Shown piece by piece: positions 42,629 to 52,429 of a DNA stretch of 64,000 bases. The notes under the pieces are model-generated. The model was not told the origin of the DNA. It saw nothing but the letters and a program-made list of their open reading frames with translations, and did not search any database. The stretch's first letter is position 1; every line of letters starts with the position of its first letter. Position numbers and translations under genes: made by a program. Source of the DNA: DASQYE01 sp035940775 (GTDB lineage: Bacteria > Acidobacteriota > Blastocatellia > Pyrinomonadales > Pyrinomonadaceae). Location: positions 118,841-182,840 of the forward strand of contig DASZEN010000016.1 of assembly GCA_035940775.1 (NCBI GenBank). The letters run 5' to 3'.

Positions 42629-45600
42629 ATGAACATACAAATGCGGTCGCTTAGCATCCAGTTCTCCCACGTTGATCTATCCAAATATGGATTGATGCTT
42701 GTATTCCTTCTAAGCGCCATCACAGTCTATGGTCAAGAAAACCCTGTACCGGAGCGTGGCTTTAATCCGGTTGGCTCCTATGCTCTAAGTGATTTGGAAA
42801 GTTTTAATACTACCAACGGCGACATGATGCTGCGCATACCTCTAGCTTCGCTACCAGCCAATCGTGGAGGCAAGCTAAGTACACAGATCAGCTTGATTTA
42901 CAACAGCAAGATATGGGACCCCTACGGCATGATTATGCCCAATCCTTACAACAATTCTGTCGTCACAGGAAATGTTATAACCAGGAGCAAGGATGGCGGC
43001 TGGCGCTACGGGATGCAATACCAGTTGAATGTGCGCAGCCGCGTCCAGGATTATTATACTTCAGGCTACACCCCCCAGTGCCCGTCTTGGGAAGCCATGT
43101 ATATTTATAGGGTGACAATGAGCTTTCCAGATGGAAGTGAGCATGAGTTTCGTCCCTACTATTTTTCGGATGATTTGAATGACGGTTACTTCAATGTTAA
43201 TCCTGACGGGCAGAAGCTTACCTGTGGCTGTACTTCTCAAGGTTGTCAGCTAACTACGTCACGCATCGCCGAAGGTGTGATGACCTACTTCAGCACCGAC
43301 GGCAGTCACCTACGGCTCGACATCGCACACGATACACAGCGCATGACTCAGTGGACGCTTTATTTCCCAGACGGGGGACGAGTCGTCGCGGGTAACGTTC
43401 CACAGCGAATTTACGATAGTAACAATAACTATATAGAGTTTCAGAACATCACCTACAACACACACCCGGCCACTAAAATCGCTGACCAGTTGGGCCGTTA
43501 CCTGATCGTCGAATATGATTCGGCTACGCGGCAGGATTATATCTACCAGTGGGGCGTTAATAACGTCCAGATCAAGACCACTGTGAAGTGGAAAAGCATC
43601 ACCGTCAACAAGACCATCAATCCGGAGTGCTCAGGTAGTGGGTGTCCGACTGCTCTGACCTATACATTATCGATGATCGAGCGGATCACCCTGCCGACGC
43701 AGGCCGGAGGTCTCTCCTATTCGTTCGACTACAACGCGAACACGGTCAACCCTTCCTACGGTTGGGGAGAGCTATCTTCAATCACCTTACCTTCGGGGGC
43801 GCGTGCCGAATATGACTACAGATTGGATGGGTTAAATAACCAGACTGCGAGGGAGATACTGAGAGATTCGCCGACACGTAAAGACCTTATTTACAGGCAG
43901 GAATACGACCTCACAGCGACCCCAGCCAACACTCCTTGTGACCCGCTGACAGAGACCTGTACCACGGAGACGTGGCTTTATTCTTTCACCACTACGACAG
44001 GGCAGATAACGTCACCAGATGGCGGCGTATCAAGAGATTATTTTGATGATCCGGAGGTAAATCGGTGGAGCGGTAATCTGGTCTATAAGAGCGAACGTCC
44101 TGACAAAACGATAGTGGAACGCATCTGGAATGAGAACAAACCCTATAGCGTTACGGCTATGGGCAATAGGATAGTGAATCCTTTCGCCAAGACCGAATTT
44201 ACAACGATCAAAGACGCAGCCGGGGTTTCAGTCAAAACGGCTATCAAAGACTTCAACTATGATAAGAATGGGAACGTCACAAGGATAGCCGAATACGACT
44301 GGGTGGATTACGGCACTGTTCCGCGCGATGCGAATGGAAAGCCCACGGGAATACCTGCTGGCGCACCTCTCAAGAGAGTCACTATCAATACATATAACAG
44401 TCCCACTCCGGATGCTGCCGATTCCACCACGAACGACCCAGACACCTACGTTCAAGCCAGCTCCAAGCAATTGAGAAATGCCATCGCGACGAGCGAAGTC
44501 AGCTCAAATGGCACGCTTACACTCGCCCGCACGGAATTTACCTACGATAATGCGACTACGACCGGCAATCTGACGCAGCAGAAGAGCTGGGACTCATATA
44601 AGGGTGGAGTCGCGCAGACTCTCACGCGGCCCCTTTCAGCCACCAACTCAATCTCCGTATCGCATCAATATGATGTCTACGGCAATCGCACTCTGACAAC
44701 GGATGCAAATGGTGTCCAGACGCAGTTTGTCTATGGGCTGGTGGGCGGCTTCAGCAATCTCTACCCGACGCAGATCAACGCGGCCTATACCAAGACCGTG
44801 CAGCGGACTACCAATCTGGCATACGACTTCTACGCGGGCTTGGTCACGCTTTCAACCGACGCGGACAATAACGTCTCAACAGCTACTTCCTATGATGCAT
44901 TAGGCAGGCCGACTCTGGTTCAGGCTGCCGATGGGAGGGCAGAGGAGACGCAAACCTTCACGACTTACTCCGACGCGGGCCGATACGTCATCATACGTTC
45001 AGACAAGGACCTGGCCGGAGATCGCAAGCTGGTGAGCATTCGGCATTTCGACCAACTGGGGCGGATCAGGCTGACTCGGCAACTCGAAGATGCGACGACA
45101 CAGAGCGCCACGGATGAGACGACCGGGATCAAGGTACAGACACGCTATCGCATAGCCAGCCCAAATAATTATCAGCTCGTTTCTAATCCCTACCGAGCAA
45201 CAACATCAGGGGGAGCTGGTACGGAGCCGACGATGGGCTGGACTTTGACCAAGCGCGACAATGGCGGTCGTGTTATCGCCGTTCAGTCTTTCAGTGGAGC
45301 GGGAATGCCTGCGCCCTGGGGCACAAATACCAGTACAACAGGAACCGTGGCAACGGCCTACGACAGTATCTATACAACTGTCACGGATCAAGCAGGCAAG
45401 AAGCGGCGCAATATGCTTGATGGCCTCGGACGACTTGATAGGGTGGATGAACCGGATGGCGCGAACAACCTGGGTACTATTGCTGCTCCAACTCTGCCGA
45501 CCGACTATACGTATGATGCGCTCTCTAACCTCACACAGGTCGGTCAAGGCGTGCAGACTCGCACCTTTAGCTACAGCAGCCTATCGCGGTTGATTTCGGC

Positions 45601-47815
45601 TATTAACCCGGAAAGTGGGACAATCTCTTATCTCTACGATAACAACGGTAATCTGACGAGAAAGACCGATGCACGCTCGATTCCGATTCAGGCCAATTAT
45701 GCCTATGATGCGCTCAATCGCATCACTTCAGCAAACTACAGCGATACGACACCGGACATTGCTTACTACTATGATGCGCAGACACTGCCCACAGGCGCTC
45801 CAATCTTCGCCCGCGGCTCATCCGAAGGGCGATTAGTGGCCGTCACTTACGGAGGAACGAACGCTGGCAGTTATTATGGCTATAATGGGTTAGGACAGGT
45901 GCTAACCCGTGTGCAGAGGACAGATTTGATTAACTACGTGGTTGATGCCACCTATAATAAAGCGGGAGCGATAACGACGGAAACCTACCCATCAGTGCCC
46001 GGCGGAACTAGCAGGCGTAAGGTCGCTTATAGCTTTGATAGTGCTGGAAGGCTTTTGGAACTCGAAAGCCTTGCTACCAACTACGCTGCGGGGGCAAATG
46101 TAGACTCAATTAGCTATGCGAGCCATGGTGGGTTGTCAAGTGAAAAGTTGGGTAACACCTTGATTCACACCCTGAGCTATAACAACCGTTTACAACCTAC
46201 AAAGATTAAGCTGGGCACTTCAACCCTAAGCACATCAGTGTTGAATCTCACATACAATTACGGGACGACAGCTAATAATGGGAATGTGCAGGATGTGACG
46301 AATCAGATCGGAACATCAACCACTAAGCAAATATACAGTTATGACTCACTGAACCGCCTCTCTTCAACGCAAGAGACAAATGGCTCTACCACTACCTACT
46401 GGACACAGACTAACGGCTATGACCGATATGGCAATCGGTGGGCGATCATCGGTGGATCACCCAATTTAACATTCAACGCTCAGAATAAAATCACGAGCGC
46501 AGGCTACAGCTACGACGCAGTGGGCAATCTTACTGATGATCCCCTTCACACCTATACTTATGACGCTGAGAACAGGGTTATAACTGTAGATACAGCAAGT
46601 GCCTATAAATATGATGGCGAGGGTAAACGTGTAAGAAAGCTGTTAGGGGAGAATCTGCGATTCGTTTATGACATGAGTAGTCGGCTTGTCGCAGAGTTCA
46701 ACGGGTTAAGTGGGGACTTAGAGAAGGAGTATATCTACGGAGCAGATGGACTGGCAGCAACGATAGAGCCTACTGTAGGCACGACGTTAGGTACAAAGTA
46801 CACGACCAGCGATCACCTAGGTTCGCCAAGGATAGTAACGGACGCAGATGGCGATGTGGTCAGTCGTCATGACTACATGCCATTTGGAGAGGAGTTGTTC
46901 GTTGGCAGTGGTGGGAGAACGGCTGCGCAGTTCTACGATGTGGCTGATGGTTTGAGGCAGAAGTTCACTGGATATGCGCGAGATGATGAATCAAGATTGG
47001 ATTATGCACAAGCGAGATATTATGCAAGTGCGCAAGGGCGATTTACCAGCACTGACTCTTACAACCCTATATCCGACGCGGGTAAAGATATTTTTAGAAG
47101 ATATCTTGGGCAGCCACAGAATTGGAATCATTATGTTTACTGTATTAACAACCCGCTCACGCATGTGGATCCTACAGGGTTAGCTTGGTACGTCCTAAAA
47201 GGGGTATATGGTGCTAAGCCGGAGTGGCACGATGAACAAAGCCCATTTGATCCAGATAAATACGAATTGGTTGTTTCCTATGTTTATAAGAGTGTAACCA
47301 GCGGGAAATACTTCGCCCTTAACCCATTTGCTAATGAGTATGCTGAAGTTGACACCGCAGATGAAGCAAACGCTCGATATCAGGGCTTCATAATAAACCA
47401 AGCACTTGGAGACGCGCCCAGGCTTCCTGATAAAGTTTCTGTGAATCTCAGCCTCGTTTTTTTCGGGACTTCATGGACACTTGATAGGTATGGCAATTTG
47501 TATGGTTCAGGCGATTTTCTTCTAGTGCCAACAACAGCCAGCTATACAGGAGCACCAAGTAGAATCAGGGCTAGAAACGCTATTGGAGCTAGCCTGACTG
47601 CGGACTGGATGGGGCAATTCGAAAAGCCTAGCGAAGAGGAGATAAGAACTTTCGTCGAGGGATCAAGTTTCACTATTACAGGTGGATCTAAGGTAGTGGG
47701 CGGGGTACAAATATCCGGTAACAGGAAAGCTTTCATGTTTGGCGTTGGGACTCCTGGTGTTAATGCCTCGTTCTCTCTTTCAGAGAGATGTAGAAAACTC
47801 CCGATTCAATGGTGA
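42629..47815 (+). CDS. RHS/YD-repeat protein with unknown C-terminal domain
   Basis: This 1,728-residue protein has a signal peptide-like segment (about 18-36), an N-terminal beta region (about 40-470) and many RHS/YD repeats (about 500-1450; e.g. YDALNRITSANYS, YDAVGNLTDDPLHTYTYDAENR). The RHS core ends at RYYASAQGRFTSTD and YCINNPLTHVDPTGL, the point where polymorphic toxin domains begin. The last 210 residues are unlike the rest and beta-rich, with no motif I know. RHS shells encapsulate C-terminal toxins; here this is inferred. A Sec-type signal suggests periplasmic export. Confidence 0.9.
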   Translation: MNIQMRSLSIQFSHVDLSKYGLMLVFLLSAITVYGQENPVPERGFNPVGSYALSDLESFNTTNGDMMLRIPLASLPANRGGKLSTQISLIYNSKIWDPYGMIMPNPYNNSVVTGNVITRSKDGGWRYGMQYQLNVRSRVQDYYTSGYTPQCPSWEAMYIYRVTMSFPDGSEHEFRPYYFSDDLNDGYFNVNPDGQKLTCGCTSQGCQLTTSRIAEGVMTYFSTDGSHLRLDIAHDTQRMTQWTLYFPDGGRVVAGNVPQRIYDSNNNYIEFQNITYNTHPATKIADQLGRYLIVEYDSATRQDYIYQWGVNNVQIKTTVKWKSITVNKTINPECSGSGCPTALTYTLSMIERITLPTQAGGLSYSFDYNANTVNPSYGWGELSSITLPSGARAEYDYRLDGLNNQTAREILRDSPTRKDLIYRQEYDLTATPANTPCDPLTETCTTETWLYSFTTTTGQITSPDGGVSRDYFDDPEVNRWSGNLVYKSERPDKTIVERIWNENKPYSVTAMGNRIVNPFAKTEFTTIKDAAGVSVKTAIKDFNYDKNGNVTRIAEYDWVDYGTVPRDANGKPTGIPAGAPLKRVTINTYNSPTPDAADSTTNDPDTYVQASSKQLRNAIATSEVSSNGTLTLARTEFTYDNATTTGNLTQQKSWDSYKGGVAQTLTRPLSATNSISVSHQYDVYGNRTLTTDANGVQTQFVYGLVGGFSNLYPTQINAAYTKTVQRTTNLAYDFYAGLVTLSTDADNNVSTATSYDALGRPTLVQAADGRAEETQTFTTYSDAGRYVIIRSDKDLAGDRKLVSIRHFDQLGRIRLTRQLEDATTQSATDETTGIKVQTRYRIASPNNYQLVSNPYRATTSGGAGTEPTMGWTLTKRDNGGRVIAVQSFSGAGMPAPWGTNTSTTGTVATAYDSIYTTVTDQAGKKRRNMLDGLGRLDRVDEPDGANNLGTIAAPTLPTDYTYDALSNLTQVGQGVQTRTFSYSSLSRLISAINPESGTISYLYDNNGNLTRKTDARSIPIQANYAYDALNRITSANYSDTTPDIAYYYDAQTLPTGAPIFARGSSEGRLVAVTYGGTNAGSYYGYNGLGQVLTRVQRTDLINYVVDATYNKAGAITTETYPSVPGGTSRRKVAYSFDSAGRLLELESLATNYAAGANVDSISYASHGGLSSEKLGNTLIHTLSYNNRLQPTKIKLGTSTLSTSVLNLTYNYGTTANNGNVQDVTNQIGTSTTKQIYSYDSLNRLSSTQETNGSTTTYWTQTNGYDRYGNRWAIIGGSPNLTFNAQNKITSAGYSYDAVGNLTDDPLHTYTYDAENRVITVDTASAYKYDGEGKRVRKLLGENLRFVYDMSSRLVAEFNGLSGDLEKEYIYGADGLAATIEPTVGTTLGTKYTTSDHLGSPRIVTDADGDVVSRHDYMPFGEELFVGSGGRTAAQFYDVADGLRQKFTGYARDDESRLDYAQARYYASAQGRFTSTDSYNPISDAGKDIFRRYLGQPQNWNHYVYCINNPLTHVDPTGLAWYVLKGVYGAKPEWHDEQSPFDPDKYELVVSYVYKSVTSGKYFALNPFANEYAEVDTADEANARYQGFIINQALGDAPRLPDKVSVNLSLVFFGTSWTLDRYGNLYGSGDFLLVPTTASYTGAPSRIRARNAIGASLTADWMGQFEKPSEEEIRTFVEGSSFTITGGSKVVGGVQISGNRKAFMFGVGTPGVNASFSLSERCRKLPIQW

Positions 47816-47851
47816 ATACTACCTGTATCTCTTATATAGGTTTCGGTACTC

Positions 47852-48298
47852 ATGAAGAGCTATAAAGGTAAAATAGGCACAATTATTGCTCTCGTATTCT
47901 CAGTTTTATTGGTAGATTCTTGTGTCCCGACGCGTGGAGACACGAAACTGGAGGAATTGAGAAAAATATCTTCTGAAATACCGACTCCTCCTTCATTCAA
48001 CAAAGTGGGTTCAAACTACGGAGAGAAAGAAATCAATGCCATCATTACTAATTATTACAAGTCTCCAACAAACTATGAAGTGGTCAGGGACTTCTATTCC
48101 GCAGCACTTACTTCAAAAGGCTGGGTTCTCTACGAAGAGGAAGATATTCAAGACTGGTTTAGAAACTATGGAGGGAAGAAACTGGAATTCAAAAAAGGAG
48201 AATTTTATATAGCTATTCAATACGAAGGTGCGAATGCACGCGATACAAGTGCAAACTATACTATAAGTTATATTTGGCGTGCTAAGGGTTACAACTAA
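47852..48298 (+). CDS. Lipoprotein, possible immunity or RHS partner
   Basis: This 148-residue protein has a lipoprotein signal (LVDSC, Cys at residue 25) and a small alpha/beta domain with ITNYYKSPTNYEVVRDFYSAALTSKGW. It lies 36 bases after the RHS gene on the same strand, where an immunity protein for the RHS C-terminal domain would be expected; a membrane-bound, periplasm-facing lipoprotein would fit a toxin acting there. No sequence motif proves it. Confidence 0.6.
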   Translation: MKSYKGKIGTIIALVFSVLLVDSCVPTRGDTKLEELRKISSEIPTPPSFNKVGSNYGEKEINAIITNYYKSPTNYEVVRDFYSAALTSKGWVLYEEEDIQDWFRNYGGKKLEFKKGEFYIAIQYEGANARDTSANYTISYIWRAKGYN

Positions 48299-48331
48299 TT
48301 ACAAACTAATATGTTTTACTAAAAGGTCTAA

Positions 48332-48748
48332 CTAATCAATCGGCTCAATTTCAAGCTTCCAAAGCTGAACCTGTCCATTATAGCGGGTGAAAATCATACG
48401 CTCTGTTGCGTGTCCCTGCTCAAAATCCAGATTGAAGATTAGAACAAACGTTCTGCCAACGTTAGAGTCAATGCCTGCTTTATAAGAAATCTCGCTTGCT
48501 GTCTTTAATGAGCCGTTATCGCGGTGAAATTGTTCCATTCTAGAAACAAATTCAGATTCACTGCCTACGCTCTTAAAACGTTGCGAAGACTCTCTATAGA
48601 TCGCTGAATAATCGCCTGCGCGAATTTGGGAATGCACGCGCTCCGCCACTTTTTCAGCATCGACTCGGTCACGCTCAATATTACAGCTAGGCAATAAAAG
48701 GACAAGAGTTAAGATAATGGCCTTTTGATAACTTAGTTTGTATGACAT
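48332..48748 (-). CDS. Lipoprotein with DUF4019/DUF3887-like fold
   Basis: This 138-residue protein has a lipobox (LPSCN, Cys at about residue 22) and then a cystatin-like/NTF2-like segment: AEKVAERVHSQIRAGDYSAIYRESSQRFK and a run of beta strands ending VQLWKLEIEPID. The order, helix pair then beta sheet, is as in DUF4019 and DUF3887 lipoproteins. It is encoded on the opposite strand to the RHS gene and the 148-residue lipoprotein and converges with them. Confidence 0.6.
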   Translation of the reverse strand: MSYKLSYQKAIILTLVLLLPSCNIERDRVDAEKVAERVHSQIRAGDYSAIYRESSQRFKSVGSESEFVSRMEQFHRDNGSLKTASEISYKAGIDSNVGRTFVLIFNLDFEQGHATERMIFTRYNGQVQLWKLEIEPID

Positions 48749-49022
48749 ATCAATTCAAGATGCCATAGAGCATAAAGGTCTAATCCAATTACCACTTTAT
48801 CACAAAACTCTACTATTGTTTTTGGCTTTAATGGAGGATGCACTCGGAAGGGCTTCGCCCCTAAAGTCCCTTTTGAGCATAAAGTATAGCCTTACAGAGC
48901 AAAAGCGGCGTCGGGTGAGGACGCGCCGCTTTCACTCTGTTAGGTCGTATCTTCACCTGAAGCATTCATATAGATCCATAGAGAGCCAACCATTTAAGAC
49001 GCAAGTAACGGGGGGTTGACAC
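48749..49022. other. Gene-free region with hairpin
   Basis: Contains AAAGCGGCG / CGCCGCTTT (48902-48932), a stem-loop that may terminate transcription arriving from the left or act as an RNA structure. A short GGGCTTCGCCC hairpin lies before it. The open frame across the region shows no protein-like pattern. Confidence 0.45.
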
Positions 49023-50261
49023 ATGACTAAACATTCAACTGTTAATTCACGCCCAGCGAAGAAACCCAAAAGCGACCGCTTGGGTCTTGGTTCATTTGAA
49101 CCTCCCCGATCTGACTCTTATTCACGAAGGAAAGTTCGCGCAGACTTCTTTCGTGTATTAGACTCCTTGGAACCATGTGTTGCCAATACTCTCTATAAGG
49201 AAGCTTTTTTTCAGTTTATTCTTCTGGCGTGGAGTCATTTCCCGGAGGCGATTCCCACGCCTGTCTTATCATGGGTTGAAGATAAAAGCTTCCTATTAGA
49301 GCTTGAGCGAGTCACCAAAGATTTCTCTGCCTCACCTTATAATCCTGAAACCAAATCATTCCATCCCGCTTTCGTTGAACTTCTCGCAACACCATTCAGC
49401 AAAGATCAGGAGATGGTTATTAATTATATGAGAGAAGTGCTTATGCTGGAATTGCTGCGTCCATTCGAGGAACTTGAGTTTAGCCTTCCGCGTATTTTCC
49501 CTAACTGGAAAGCATTACAGTACACCGAGAATACAGCACCACTACGCAAAACTCTTACCAAATGGTCGAAAGATTGGAACTGCGATGAGGATTGGTGTCG
49601 CGACTATGCGTTAGCAGCGTTGTGCCATTGGCTTTCCGACAGGTATTCAAGATGGGATGAGAGTGGACTTTCTCTTGGGCCAGGTGTTTCTGCAATGCTC
49701 ATGCACAATCTCTGGTTTGCGTACACCGACATGCCGTTTTCAACGGGCGAGAGTTTTACGAAGCTGAATGCTTTAATAGACAAAATTACGGGGGAGCCCT
49801 ATTTCCATTTTTCGTGGCAGAATATATGCTTTAAGACTCCTCGCTGGAATCCTATAGCGAGCTATAGAGATACATGGGCAAGCGAAGCTGAACAAGAGTT
49901 TATAATCTATCTCGCGCAAGTCGCGCATAGCGGCGGAGTCGTGCCTACTGGTACGCTGCAAAGATTCCGCATTTCGCGAGACAAGTATTTACGGAAGATT
50001 GAGAAAGCAGCAACCAAAGTTGGGTTGATTAAGACCCCACGCCGCTGGGCTAACAAGCATCTCATTTGGGCCGCTCACTTTCAGGCGCAGGAGTGGCCCT
50101 TGTCGAAAATAGAAAAGACTTACTCTGAACCCCGCAAGACAGTTTCTGATGGTATAAATAGAACCCTTAGTTTCATTGGCCTCTCACGCCGCCCAAATCT
50201 TCGTTCCGGAATGCGTAAAGGGACACGTTTAAGTGCTAAGCGGAGAATTGTGCGTAATTAG
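49023..50261 (+). CDS. Protein of unknown function with basic C-terminus
   Basis: This 412-residue cytoplasmic protein has no signal peptide or membrane segment. The N-terminus is basic, the middle is rich in aromatic residues (WNCDEDWCRDYALAALCHWL) and helical, and the C-terminal 100 residues contain RFRISRDKYLRKIEKAATKVGL and WPLSKIEKTYSEPRKTVSDGI, two HTH-like segments, and a basic tail. A DNA-binding role is plausible. I recognise no family. It is followed by a clear Rho-independent terminator and precedes the replication-type genes. Confidence 0.6.
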   Translation: MTKHSTVNSRPAKKPKSDRLGLGSFEPPRSDSYSRRKVRADFFRVLDSLEPCVANTLYKEAFFQFILLAWSHFPEAIPTPVLSWVEDKSFLLELERVTKDFSASPYNPETKSFHPAFVELLATPFSKDQEMVINYMREVLMLELLRPFEELEFSLPRIFPNWKALQYTENTAPLRKTLTKWSKDWNCDEDWCRDYALAALCHWLSDRYSRWDESGLSLGPGVSAMLMHNLWFAYTDMPFSTGESFTKLNALIDKITGEPYFHFSWQNICFKTPRWNPIASYRDTWASEAEQEFIIYLAQVAHSGGVVPTGTLQRFRISRDKYLRKIEKAATKVGLIKTPRRWANKHLIWAAHFQAQEWPLSKIEKTYSEPRKTVSDGINRTLSFIGLSRRPNLRSGMRKGTRLSAKRRIVRN

Positions 50262-50314
50262 AAAAAATTATTTTTAGATACGCCGAATACACAAGCGACG
50301 ATTTGAGCCAAAAT

Positions 50315-50345
50315 GTCCGTAGCTTTGCTACGGGCTTTTTTTTGA
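50315..50345 (+). terminator. Rho-independent terminator
   Basis: CCGTAGC (50317-50323), loop TTT, GCTACGG (50327-50333), then a run of eight T. A textbook intrinsic terminator. Confidence 0.92.
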
Positions 50346-50387
50346 GTTGTCGAGTCGGTGTAGCACACATAGCCTATGGAGGAGAGA

Positions 50388-50597
50388 ATGCCGGATAAGA
50401 AAATGAACAATAGACCTTTCCAAACCCCTAGTGAAATAGCAGGGGAGTGGAATGTCTCACCCGATCACGTGCGCCGTCTTTGCCGTACGGGTCGCATTGC
50501 CGGAGCGTTGCTCATCGGTACGATTTGGCGCATCCCGGTAGATGCCAAGCTGGAATACGAGCGCCTACATCGTGGCCCCTCAAAGCAAGCTGCCTGA
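50388..50597 (+). CDS. Excisionase-like small HTH protein
   Basis: This 69-residue protein has the winged-helix pattern of MerR/excisionase family proteins: TPSEIAGEWNVSPDHVRRLCRTGRIAGALLIGTIWRIP (about 14-51), with the conserved wing GTIWRIP. The ATG at 50388 has GGAGGAG upstream. Such proteins act as recombination directionality factors or as repressors. It opens the replication-type gene cluster. The serine recombinase is 10 kb away, so it is not certain that it directs excision. Confidence 0.7.
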   Translation: MPDKKMNNRPFQTPSEIAGEWNVSPDHVRRLCRTGRIAGALLIGTIWRIPVDAKLEYERLHRGPSKQAA

Positions 50598-50640
50598 CAA
50601 TTATTTCCTGCGTTGCGGCAGAGAGAGGAGAGCGGCGCAA

Positions 50641-50865
50641 ATGAACCAGCGCGAAAGGCTGATGCGATCAGGGGATGACGTGACCCTTCAATGCAACGGG
50701 CCACGAATGTGCGATCAGTACCAACTCGACAATGACGAAATCCGAAATGCGGCTTGGCGCTCTCTCTGGCAGCGACTCCTAAGCGTCAAGTGCGAGGATT
50801 TACCTCAGCGAAGACATGATGCCGACGACGGCCTGCCTGCGACACAACGTAAAAATGAGGCTTGA
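50641..50865 (+). CDS. Small hypothetical protein
   Basis: This 74-residue ORF has a ribosome binding site (GAGGAGAG) before ATG 50641 and abuts the next gene (stop 2 bases before its ATG). Residues include CNGPRMCDQYQ and AAWRSLWQRLL. No family is recognised; the gene spacing is the main support. Confidence 0.5.
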   Translation: MNQRERLMRSGDDVTLQCNGPRMCDQYQLDNDEIRNAAWRSLWQRLLSVKCEDLPQRRHDADDGLPATQRKNEA

Positions 50866-50867
50866 AA

Positions 50868-52322
50868 ATGTCTACAAGTGCATTACAGACTGAAATAAAT
50901 CTCTCTGAAATTCAAGCTGAGGCCGAGCACCTCGCACGTAGCGATGCCGCGCGTGCGCCCGTGTCTCACACAGACGTTTGGCAAGAGATACTCGATGCCC
51001 TAGAGCCAATTGACTTTCGAGAGATGGCAGAGTTGGACGCTAAAGAGAGGCTTTCGCAAAAGCACTATATCGTTATCACGGTGCAGGAAGTCTTACGTGT
51101 GGCGCGCTCTCTTAACTGCGGACTTTGCAGGAATTATGACTTTCTTTACTCATACAATGGTGCATTCTGGAAACTGATAGACAAAGATCCCCTCACGGAC
51201 TTTTTGGGCGAAGCGGCGCGTCGATTAAGCATTGATCGGATCACGTCAACCTATCACCTATTTCGTGAACAGCTTTATAAACAGTTTCTTGCTATCGCTC
51301 ACCTGCCTAAACCTGAAACGGCAGACGGCGTATGTCTCATCAATCTGCGTAATGGTACGTTTGAGATTACGCCGACTGAGCTTGTCATCCGCGACTTTCG
51401 CCGCGAAGATTTCTTAACCTACCAGCTTCCATTCGACTATGACCAAAACGCCGAAGCTCCACTTTGGCAAAGGTTTCTCAATGAAGTTTTGCCCGATGAA
51501 ACCAGGCAGAGAGTCTTAGCCGAATATCTCGGTTATGTCTTTACGCGACTCAAACTCGAAAAGACGCTGATGCTCTACGGGCGTGGCGCTAATGGTAAGT
51601 CAGTGGTTTTCGATGTCATCAACGCGCTGCTGGGCGGCGAGAATGTCGCCAATTACAGTCTTGCAAGCCTATCGCATGAATACCATCGCGCAAAACTCGC
51701 CAACAAGCTCCTTAACTATTCTTCTGAGATTTCCACACGCCTTGAAGCCGACATTTTCAAACGACTGACAAGCGGCGAACCCGTCGATGCAAGACTGCCT
51801 TACGGTCAACCATTTATTATGACACGCTATGCGCGTCTGCTGTTCAATTGCAACGAACTGCCGCGAGATGTGGAGCACACGGAAGCCTTCTTTCGCCGCT
51901 ATTTGATTCTGCCATTTGATGTGACCATCCCTGAAGATCAGCAGGATAAACGTCTTGCCGAGAAGATCATTAAAAGCGAGTTGTCCGGCGTCTTTAACTG
52001 GATTCTTGGAGGATTACAGAGGCTCTTACGGCAAGAGAAGTTCACGCTATGCGAAGCGGCGCGCGAGGCTCTTCAACAGTACAGAAAAGAATCTGATTCT
52101 GTAGCGATGTTTTTGGCTGATGAGGGCTACGAGCCTAGCGGCGACTTCACCGAAGTAAAAATCATTTATCAGAGCTATAAGTTTTATTGCCTTGATAATG
52201 GCTATAAGCCACTTGGACGCAATAATTTTACGAAAAGGCTTGAAGCACACAAAGTTATTACGCAACGCCGCGATGTTGGTTTAGTTGCTTACGTAAAGCC
52301 TATACCGAGAGTCACCCTTTGA
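50868..52322 (+). CDS. P4-type phage/plasmid primase-helicase
   Basis: This 484-residue protein belongs to the D5/P4 family of superfamily III helicases. It has an N-terminal D5-N domain with NLRNGTFEI and QRVLAEYLGYVFTRLKLEKTL. Walker A is GRGANGKS (residues about 238-245) and an SF3 B/C motif follows (KLLNYSSEI, ARLLFNCNELP). The C-terminal domain is helical. These proteins unwind origins of plasmids, phages and satellite phages such as P4. The primase domain itself is absent and may be supplied by the next gene. Confidence 0.88.
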   Translation: MSTSALQTEINLSEIQAEAEHLARSDAARAPVSHTDVWQEILDALEPIDFREMAELDAKERLSQKHYIVITVQEVLRVARSLNCGLCRNYDFLYSYNGAFWKLIDKDPLTDFLGEAARRLSIDRITSTYHLFREQLYKQFLAIAHLPKPETADGVCLINLRNGTFEITPTELVIRDFRREDFLTYQLPFDYDQNAEAPLWQRFLNEVLPDETRQRVLAEYLGYVFTRLKLEKTLMLYGRGANGKSVVFDVINALLGGENVANYSLASLSHEYHRAKLANKLLNYSSEISTRLEADIFKRLTSGEPVDARLPYGQPFIMTRYARLLFNCNELPRDVEHTEAFFRRYLILPFDVTIPEDQQDKRLAEKIIKSELSGVFNWILGGLQRLLRQEKFTLCEAAREALQQYRKESDSVAMFLADEGYEPSGDFTEVKIIYQSYKFYCLDNGYKPLGRNNFTKRLEAHKVITQRRDVGLVAYVKPIPRVTL

Positions 52323-52340
52323 AAATATTTCTTCCTATGA

Positions 52341-52410
52341 ATGTCAGAAACGTCAGGAACGTCAGCCCGAAGATTCACCGTCTGTTATTTCTGACATTCC
52401 TGACGTTTGC
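52341..52410. repeat. Inverted 9-base iteron cluster (candidate origin or operator)
   Basis: GTCAGAAAC, GTCAGGAAC and GTCAG follow one another directly (52343-52365). After 25 bases the same units return inverted (TTTCTGACATTCCTGACG, 52388-52405), so 52349-52365 and 52391-52407 form a 17-base stem with one mismatch. The cluster lies between the helicase gene and the likely start of the primase-type gene (52430), the place where iteron origins commonly sit. Confidence 0.6.
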
Positions 52411-52429
52411 AGAAAAGGTTTTTAGCCAG

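Noticed and set aside
52319..52429. Upstream extension of the primase-type gene
   Set aside because: The codons merely translate the iteron repeats; protein-like sequence starts at the ATG at 52430. An upstream start cannot be fully excluded.
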